NCBI GenBank assembly: GCA_964569555.1
Contig: CAZMTT010000042.1
Location: forward strand, 1-10,187
From: G020353235 sp964569555
GTDB taxonomy: Bacteria; Chloroflexota; Dehalococcoidia; Dehalococcoidales; JAUYDJ01
Length of the DNA stretch: 10,187 bases
Reading direction: 5' to 3'
Part shown: positions 6,177 to 10,187 of the stretch, piece by piece
How positions within the stretch are numbered: position 1 is the stretch's first letter
How the letters are laid out: each line of letters opens with the position of its first letter
Program-made: the position numbers and the translations under genes
The notes under the pieces: generated by a model
Seen by the model: only the letters and a program-made list of their open reading frames with translations
Databases searched by the model: none
Told to the model about the DNA's origin: nothing

Positions 6177-6758
6177 GGGTTTGCCCAGTCTGGCGGAGCC
6201 AATTTGACTATAAATTGCCCCCTCTCTGGTCAGCTGGCTCCGCATTAAGTTGATAGACTCGACTTTGATGTCGGGGGCGGTCTTGAAACTGGTGCCGGCG
6301 ATAAGATGCCCCAGGCTTTGGCGCTGGGCGGGTGTTGCCTGGTCGCGGAGCCGGGCCAGGGTAAGGTGGGGCACAAAGGGGCGTGACTCCGGCGTAAAAC
6401 CCAGAGTAGCCAGACCGGACTCAAGGTTTTGCTGGAGCTGTTTTAATCTGTCTAATTCTCCGCTGAGGCCCACCCAGACTACCTGGACTCGCCTCAGATT
6501 GGGGAAAACGCCGAGCTCTCTGACCTCCAGAGTGAAGGGGGCGATTTCGGGGACAGCCGCCGCCATTACCCTGGTGATATCATCCAGCCGGTCCGCGGCC
6601 ACATTGCCCAGAAACTTCAGCGTCAGGTGGATGCTGTAGGGGTCAACCCACTTCACCCAGCGCTGTTCCCCCGATTTTAGCTGTGCCTGAAGCCGGCTGA
6701 GCTCGGCTTTCAGCGCCTCAGGCAGCTCAATGGCAATAAAAGAACGAATCGGCTCCAT
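6156..6758 (-). CDS. thpR: RNA 2',3'-cyclic phosphodiesterase (2H superfamily)
   Basis: A 200-residue 2H phosphoesterase that opens 2',3'-cyclic phosphate ends of RNA; older names are 2'-5' RNA ligase and LigT. The two hallmark HxTx motifs are present: HLTL at 44-47 followed by KFLG, and HLTL at 131-134 followed by ARL, so both catalytic histidines (H44, H131) are intact. The typical N-terminus RSFIAIELP (5-13) and central VFPNLRRVQVVWVGL (84-98) also fit. Length is near the usual 180-200. The ATG is 23 bases after the amidohydrolase stop; GGTGGAG lies rather far (about 11 bases) upstream, so initiation may be weak or coupled. The protein should be cytosolic. Its gene's 3' end houses the promoter of the next gene. 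Confidence 0.95.
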   Translation of the reverse strand: MEPIRSFIAIELPEALKAELSRLQAQLKSGEQRWVKWVDPYSIHLTLKFLGNVAADRLDDITRVMAAAVPEIAPFTLEVRELGVFPNLRRVQVVWVGLSGELDRLKQLQQNLESGLATLGFTPESRPFVPHLTLARLRDQATPAQRQSLGHLIAGTSFKTAPDIKVESINLMRSQLTREGAIYSQIGSARLGKPLSTKNA

Positions 6759-6781
6759 GCTTCGGCTGGCTCCACCCTGTC

Positions 6782-7618
6782 TTAAGTACCCAGTAACTTC
6801 CGGGCATTACCGCCCAGAATCAGGCTTTTGGTTTCCGGGGCTAAATCCAGTGAGTTTATCTCCTTGAGCAGACGCCCCTGCGCCAGCAGGGGGTAGTCGC
6901 TACCGAACAGAATTTTGTCAGCGCCGACCAGTTGAATCACCTGGTGATATATCTCGGGGCTGTAGAGATAGGGCGAGGCGGCGGTATCAAAAAAGACGTT
7001 TTTCATCGCCTTTTTTACCTCGGGCATCAGGGCGTAGAAGGGAAGCCCCCCGCCCCAGTGGGCACAGACGATGGTTAAATCAGGGAAGGCGGTAATAAAG
7101 GGGTAGAGCATTTCCGGGGTAATCGCCCCCTTGCCGGGATAGAGATGGCCTACCGGCTCCGAGGCGTGGGTCAGCAGAATCAGCTGGTGCTTTCTCAGTG
7201 TCTCAATAATGGGCAACATTATCTCGTCGTTGAGGTCAAATAGCTGCATATCCGGTCTTATCTCGCCGATGCCCCTCATCCCCCCCTTGGCGCAGCGCTC
7301 AATCTCGGCGATGGCGGCGTCAAAAGAGTTGGGCTGGACACTGCCGAAGCCGATGAGCCGCTTCGGGTAGCGGGCAATTGACTCCAGGATATAATCGTTG
7401 GTCTCGACACACAGCTCGTGGGTGGTCCAGCCGATATTGACAATAACCGAGATGTCAATGCCTTCTTTGTCCATGCTGTCAATAAGCTCGTCGGCGGTAG
7501 CCAGCTTGGCCTCTTTGGGGGAGTAGAGAACGGCAAAGCAGGGGTCGCTGTCAATATACTGGTGGCGCTTCTTCTTTATCTGGGGTGGGAAGACATGGGT
7601 GTGGCAATCGATAATCAT
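6782..7618 (-). CDS. Amidohydrolase family 2 (TIM-barrel metal-dependent hydrolase)
   Basis: A TIM-barrel hydrolase of ~278 residues of the amidohydrolase-2 type (Pfam PF04909), the group that includes ACMSD and related decarboxylases. Counting from the upstream GTG: HTH (H7, H9) on strand 1, E120 in GIGEIRPD, H152 in LLTHASEP, H188 in VCAHWGGG and D242 in LFGSDYPLL. This matches the mononuclear-zinc pattern of the family. The substrate cannot be read from the sequence, and no pathway genes surround it. Start: GTG at 7619-7621 is followed at once by ATG at 7616-7618; I chose the ATG because an extended -10 box ends six bases before it and there is no Shine-Dalgarno site, suggesting a leaderless transcript. 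It is the first gene of the minus-strand run and diverges from remA. Confidence 0.92.
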   Translation of the reverse strand: MIIDCHTHVFPPQIKKKRHQYIDSDPCFAVLYSPKEAKLATADELIDSMDKEGIDISVIVNIGWTTHELCVETNDYILESIARYPKRLIGFGSVQPNSFDAAIAEIERCAKGGMRGIGEIRPDMQLFDLNDEIMLPIIETLRKHQLILLTHASEPVGHLYPGKGAITPEMLYPFITAFPDLTIVCAHWGGGLPFYALMPEVKKAMKNVFFDTAASPYLYSPEIYHQVIQLVGADKILFGSDYPLLAQGRLLKEINSLDLAPETKSLILGGNARKLLGT

Positions 7619-7624
7619 CACCAG

Positions 7625-7654
7625 ATTCTAGCAAAATCTCGGCGATGACTTCAA
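7625..7654 (-). promoter_or_regulatory. Promoter of the amidohydrolase gene, possibly leaderless
   Basis: Minus strand: TTGAAG (7649-7654), an 18-base spacer ending in TGC, then TAGAAT (7625-7630). The -10 box has the TGn extension and ends six bases before the ATG at 7618. No Shine-Dalgarno site precedes the ATG. Transcription would begin about at the start codon, as proposed for the promoter before the 165-aa membrane gene. Confidence 0.5.
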
Positions 7655-7846
7655 GTTTTGCCCCTGAATTTGCTTGAAATTTAGCGATTTAGCTCAAATA
7701 ATATAGTATAATAGCGTCACCGATGGTTGTTTAATTGTCAACAAAGTTATAAGATAATGGGCTAGGAAGCGGAGGAATATCGAGGGAAGGGGGGTGATAG
7801 CAACCCTGGTTATAAAGTGGGCTAATTTATTACTAGTTAATCTATA
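7655..7846. other. Divergent intergenic/leader region upstream of remA
   Basis: This AT-richer stretch separates the amidohydrolase from remA. It contains a perfect TATAAT at 7707-7712 (plus strand) without a good -35 box; the overlapping minus-strand TATACT (7705-7710) is also possible. It holds an inverted repeat, TTGTT/AACAA, near 7727-7744. It has an imperfect direct repeat: GTTATAA then GGGCTA at 7746-7764 and again at 7809-7824. A purine-rich run with GGAGG and GGGGGG spans 7770-7794. I recognise no riboswitch class, RNA gene or terminator here. Confidence 0.5.
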
Positions 7847-7898
7847 TTGTCAAGCCGTTAAGGCTAACTATAAAAAAATAACCACCGAGGTAGAATAA
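7794..7898 (+). CDS. Possible 34-codon leader ORF overlapping remA start
   Basis: From GTG at 7794, preceded by a very purine-rich run that could act as a ribosome-binding site (AGGGAAGGGG), a 34-codon frame runs to TAA at 7896-7898. This stop shares one base with the remA ATG (TAATG), the classic layout of translational coupling. Against it, the codons (three ATA, two TTA, two CTA) are unlike those of the GC-rich neighbours, and a good promoter lies inside the frame. The frame is also open back to 7758 without a plausible start. It is a weak call: the overlap may be chance. Confidence 0.2.
   Translation: MIATLVIKWANLLLVNLYCQAVKANYKKITTEVE
7847..7874 (+). promoter_or_regulatory. Sigma-70-type promoter for remA-gmk
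   Basis: TTGTCA (7847-7852), a 16-base spacer, then TATAAA (7869-7874). Both hexamers match consensus in five of six positions. The start of transcription would be near 7881, giving a leader of ~17 bases that contains CGAGG seven bases before the remA ATG. The spacer carries a short inverted repeat, AGCC-GTTAA-GGCT (7854-7866 approximately), which could be an operator, though a stem of four pairs is slight. Confidence 0.55.
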
Positions 7899-8167
7899 TG
7901 TTTACAGAACTGGTTCACATCGGTTTCGGCAATATACTAGCCATGAATAAAGTTATTGCTATCGCCTCACCAAACTCAGCACCCACCAAGCGTGTCGTTC
8001 AGGAAGGAAGAAACAAGGGGCTGCTGATTGACATGACCAATGGTAGAAGAACTAAAGCGGTTATCTTTACTGATAGCGGACATATTATCCTAGCTGCTCT
8101 TGCCCCGGAAACTATCTCCAGTCGTTCCCAGCTGAGTCGGGGAGGTTCAGTACTAAGGCCAGAGTAG
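7898..8167 (+). CDS. remA: RemA family DNA-binding regulator (DUF370)
   Basis: An 89-residue protein of the DUF370/UPF0296 family. In Bacillus subtilis RemA is a DNA-binding activator of biofilm matrix and osmoprotection genes and forms ring-like oligomers; its role outside Firmicutes is poorly known. The conserved blocks are all seen: IGFGNILAMNK (8-18), IAIASPNSAPTKRVVQEGR (20-38), GLLIDMTNGRRTKAVIF (41-57) and HIILAALAPETISSR (62-76). As I recall B. subtilis RemA, position 18 is an arginine important for function; here it is lysine. P29 is kept. The ATG has GAGG seven bases upstream. The stop is four bases before gmk, a gene order shared with Firmicutes. Regulation may include the promoter at 7847-7874. 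Confidence 0.93.
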   Translation: MFTELVHIGFGNILAMNKVIAIASPNSAPTKRVVQEGRNKGLLIDMTNGRRTKAVIFTDSGHIILAALAPETISSRSQLSRGGSVLRPE

Positions 8168-8171
8168 AGCG

Positions 8172-8792
8172 GTGAAAAGGGAAAGTCCCCAAACTCAATT
8201 GCCATCTAACCTGACCAACCAACCGTTACTTGTCGTCCTATCGGGTCCTTCAGGGGCGGGGAAGGATGCCGTTATCGCCAAGCTGAAGGACTCCGATTTC
8301 CCCATTGAGCGCGTTGTCACCGTGACGACGCGACCCCGGCGAGCCATTGAAAGTGATAGTGTGGACTACCATTTTGTTTCGCCGCCAGAGTTCCAGAAGA
8401 TGATTCGGGGTAAAAAGCTGCTGGAGTGGGCGACTGTCTATGGCAACTGGTACGGTGTGCCCAAAGAGGCGGTGAAACAGGCCCTGGAACGGGGGCAGGA
8501 TGTCATGCTGAGGACTGATGTCCAGGGAGCCGCCACCATTAAAAAAACAATGCCCCAGGCTATTCTTATCTTTCTGATGCCCTCTTCAATGGAGGAGCTT
8601 GATACCAGGCTCAAGCAGCGCCACACCGAGTCATCGCTTGACCTTGCCGTCCGCACCAGGATTGCGGAAGAAGAGATAAAAAAGCTGCCCCTGTTTGACT
8701 ATGTTGTCTTCAACCGGCAGGGTAAAATTGGCTCGGCAGTAGCTGACATTAAAGCCATTCTCAGAGCCGAAAAGTGCCGGGTAAAAGCCTAG
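8172..8792 (+). CDS. gmk: Guanylate kinase
   Basis: Converts GMP (and dGMP) to GDP with ATP, an essential step of purine nucleotide supply. The 206-residue protein has the P-loop GPSGAGKD (25-32), the GMP-binding region VTVTTRPRR (48-56), DYHFVS (64-69), then LLEWATVYGNWYGVP (82-96), DVQGAA (115-120) and a lid region with RLKQRHTESS (~136-145). The P-loop ends GKD, where the Walker A consensus has serine or threonine; guanylate kinases of Chloroflexota that I recall share this, so it is probably a lineage trait. The GTG start gives ~20 residues before the P-loop strand, longer than usual. It lacks a strong Shine-Dalgarno site and sits four bases after remA, so coupling is likely. No rpoZ follows; the next gene converges. 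Confidence 0.95.
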   Translation: MKRESPQTQLPSNLTNQPLLVVLSGPSGAGKDAVIAKLKDSDFPIERVVTVTTRPRRAIESDSVDYHFVSPPEFQKMIRGKKLLEWATVYGNWYGVPKEAVKQALERGQDVMLRTDVQGAATIKKTMPQAILIFLMPSSMEELDTRLKQRHTESSLDLAVRTRIAEEEIKKLPLFDYVVFNRQGKIGSAVADIKAILRAEKCRVKA

Positions 8793-8812
8793 CCGGTGGC
8801 GCGGCAGGCTAG
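8789..8812. terminator. Possible bidirectional stem-loop between gmk and pit
   Basis: CTAGCC (8789-8794) and GGCTAG (8807-8812) form a six-pair stem around a 12-base loop. It overlaps both convergent stop codons. Neither side has a T-tract, so it is not a standard intrinsic terminator. It might still separate the two converging transcripts. Confidence 0.25.
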
Positions 8813-9831
8813 AAGAATATCCCCAGCAACCGGGCAATAAGATACCCCAATCCCCCGCATAGGGGGAAGGTTACTATCCAGGCGGTGATGATATTACCGG
8901 CCACCCCCCAGCGGACTGCCGAAAGGCGCTTGGTAGCGCCTACGCCCATGACGGCTGAGGTTATGCAGTGGGTGGTGCTTACCGGGATACCCAGGTGTGA
9001 GGCGGTTTCAATAACGGCGGCGGCTGAGGCTTGCGCGGTAAAGCCGCGGACCGGTCTGAGGGTGGTAACGCTCATGCCCAGGGTACGGATAACCCGCCAG
9101 CCGCCGACAGCCGTGCCGAAGCTGATGGCTAGCGCGGAGACGATTATTACCCACCATGGAATTTGGTCCCATACTGCCGCCGCCTGCTCCAGCTGACCGA
9201 TCCCCTGATAGTAAATTACCAGTGCCATCGCCATGATGCCGATGGGCATCTGGCCATCATTTTTACCGTGGGCATAGGCGATAAAAGCGGCGGCCAGGAT
9301 TTGCAAACGACTGAAAACAACCCGCAGTTTGGCCAGGGCGGTGCGGCGGAATACCCAGAATATGGCCACCATCAGCAGGAAGGCACCGGCAAAGCCGAGC
9401 AGGGGAGCGATAACTACCGCGGACAAAACTTTGCCCAGGACACCCCATATCACAGCCTCACTACCCGCCTCGGCGACACCGGCGGCGGCCAGCCCGGCGA
9501 CGAAGCCGTGGGTCAGGCTGATGGGCATACCGAGGTAGGTAGCCAGTGTGCCCCAGATAATAATGGCGGCTAAAGCGGCAATCACGGTGACATAGGTTAT
9601 CGCCTCGGGTACCAGAATACCTTTGCCGATGGTGCGGGCAACGGCGGTGCCGGTGGCGGCACCGGCCATATTGGCGACGACGGCTATTAGCAGTGCGTTT
9701 CGGGGGGAGAGGGCCCGGGTACCAACCGCGGGGGCAATGGCATTGGCGGCATCGTTAAAGCCGTTGACCACACCAAAGCCGATAGCCAGGGTAATAATTG
9801 AGAGAAGGAGCCAGAGGGAAGGCTCAGCCAT
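8809..9831 (-). CDS. pit: Inorganic phosphate transporter, Pit/PHO4 family
   Basis: A 340-residue polytopic membrane protein of the PiT family (Pfam PF01384), which imports phosphate, as metal-phosphate or by cation symport. The two halves carry the inverted-repeat signatures of the family: GFNDAANAIAPAVGTRAL (24-41) with GMPISLTHGFVAGL (101-114) in the first, and AYAHGKNDGQ (185-194) with GIPVSTTHCITSAVMGVG (281-298) in the second. About ten hydrophobic helices are visible. It is of compact size, without the long central loop of E. coli PitA. The ATG at 9829-9831 overlaps the end of the PhoU-like gene by eight bases, and the nearest AAGGAG is about 12 bases upstream, so translation is probably coupled. 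The pair is a common low-affinity uptake module. Confidence 0.96.
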   Translation of the reverse strand: MAEPSLWLLLSIITLAIGFGVVNGFNDAANAIAPAVGTRALSPRNALLIAVVANMAGAATGTAVARTIGKGILVPEAITYVTVIAALAAIIIWGTLATYLGMPISLTHGFVAGLAAAGVAEAGSEAVIWGVLGKVLSAVVIAPLLGFAGAFLLMVAIFWVFRRTALAKLRVVFSRLQILAAAFIAYAHGKNDGQMPIGIMAMALVIYYQGIGQLEQAAAVWDQIPWWVIIVSALAISFGTAVGGWRVIRTLGMSVTTLRPVRGFTAQASAAAVIETASHLGIPVSTTHCITSAVMGVGATKRLSAVRWGVAGNIITAWIVTFPLCGGLGYLIARLLGIFF

Positions 9832-10187
9832 GCTTGATGGCTACTCCTTCGAGGACGTTAGCTACATCCTCGCATCTGTCAGTGGCGCTCTCCATATGCT
9901 CGTAAATCTCACGCCACTTGATAACATGGGCAAAATCTTTGGAATCATCAAACAGCTCCGCCATCGCGGCGCGAAATACTTTGTCGGCCACATTTTCCAG
10001 ACGGTTAATCTCCACACACCGTTCTAAGACCTGTTTTAACTGGGCACGGTGTCGCAATTGGGGTACCGCCCTTTCTATCTCAGCCGCTGCCTGGACTATG
10101 GTCTCCGCCAGCTCTTTAGCTCGCTGGGTGGGCTGGTCTACTTTATATATCAGCATGGCATCGGCCGCAGCGTGGATAAAATCGGTG
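9824..10187 (-). CDS. DUF47 / PhoU-like protein, C-terminal part (5' truncated)
   Basis: The last ~120 residues of a DUF47-family protein (TIGR00153, PhoU-like), a helical-bundle protein that usually accompanies Pit transporters and is thought to control phosphate uptake. The frame is open to the right edge of the window; the internal methionine at 10156 is not the start, since TDFIHAAADAM in frame before it matches the family (the usual DYIDAAAERM-type helix). Visible features are LIYKVDQPTQRAKELAE, ERCVEINRLENVADKVFRAA (the metal-associated E/D-rich helix, E..EN.AD) and FAHVIKWREIYEHMESATDR (with the second acidic helix E...E..TD..ED). It ends ANVLEGVAIKHG, typical of the family. The TGA overlaps the pit start by eight bases. 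Confidence 0.9.
   Translation of the reverse strand, partial: TDFIHAAADAMLIYKVDQPTQRAKELAETIVQAAAEIERAVPQLRHRAQLKQVLERCVEINRLENVADKVFRAAMAELFDDSKDFAHVIKWREIYEHMESATDRCEDVANVLEGVAIKHG

Noticed and set aside
7719..7897. Riboswitch or small RNA in the remA leader
   Set aside because: No conserved core of a riboswitch class I know, and no strong helix or terminator is visible by eye.
8885..10027. Plus-strand open frames of 100-136 codons opposite pit and the PhoU-like gene
   Set aside because: The minus strand encodes clear Pit and DUF47 motifs throughout, so these are shadows of GC-rich coding sequence.
1..10187. CRISPR array, transposon, prophage or defence system
   Set aside because: No regularly spaced repeats, transposase, integrase, terminal inverted repeats or nuclease/toxin genes are seen; the content is core metabolism and information processing.

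Overview
The window looks like chromosomal core DNA from an anaerobic-type bacterium of the Chloroflexota, most plausibly class Dehalococcoidia. This is an inference from several traits: a RemA (DUF370)-guanylate kinase pair, a guanylate kinase with a GKD P-loop, a DUF47/Pit phosphate pair, a long-form ribosome hibernation factor, and moderately GC-rich DNA with AAGGAG-type Shine-Dalgarno sites. No phylogeny could be run. Both ends cut through genes (dnaE on the left, a PhoU-like gene on the right). The first ~50 bases look damaged, as at a low-quality contig edge.

Layout. (1) 1-3091, plus strand: the C-terminal part of DNA polymerase III alpha (dnaE), a small SAM methyltransferase and radC, with short gaps and good Shine-Dalgarno sites, probably one operon. 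(2) 3097-7621, minus strand, read right to left: a TIM-barrel amidohydrolase, thpR (RNA 2',3'-cyclic phosphodiesterase), a ~70-residue zinc-ribbon-like protein, comF, hpf, a cassette of three uncharacterised membrane or exported proteins (165, 58 and 84 aa; the 58-aa gene is easy to overlook) and an Ogt/MGMT DNA repair methyltransferase. The run is tightly packed but seems to carry internal promoters before the zinc-ribbon gene and before the 165-aa gene, plus one before the amidohydrolase. Two of these place an extended -10 box only 6-7 bases before an ATG that lacks a Shine-Dalgarno site, which suggests leaderless mRNAs. (3) 7622-7897: a divergent regulatory region with near-consensus promoter elements, imperfect direct repeats and a possible 34-codon leader ORF whose stop overlaps the remA start. 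(4) 7898-8792, plus strand: remA then gmk, a conserved pairing. (5) 8809-10187, minus strand: a Pit phosphate transporter overlapping by 8 bases the end of a PhoU-like DUF47 gene that runs off the window.

Functional themes are genome maintenance (dnaE, radC, ogt), RNA and ribosome physiology (thpR, hpf), DNA uptake (comF), purine nucleotide synthesis (gmk) and phosphate uptake (pit with its DUF47 partner). I see no CRISPR array, tRNA, rRNA, insertion sequence or phage gene. The strongest candidate for undescribed biology is the membrane cassette at 3621-4571. The other signals worth checking are the leaderless-type promoters, the remA leader, and the stop codon inside the conserved YRPGP motif of dnaE, which is most likely a sequence error.
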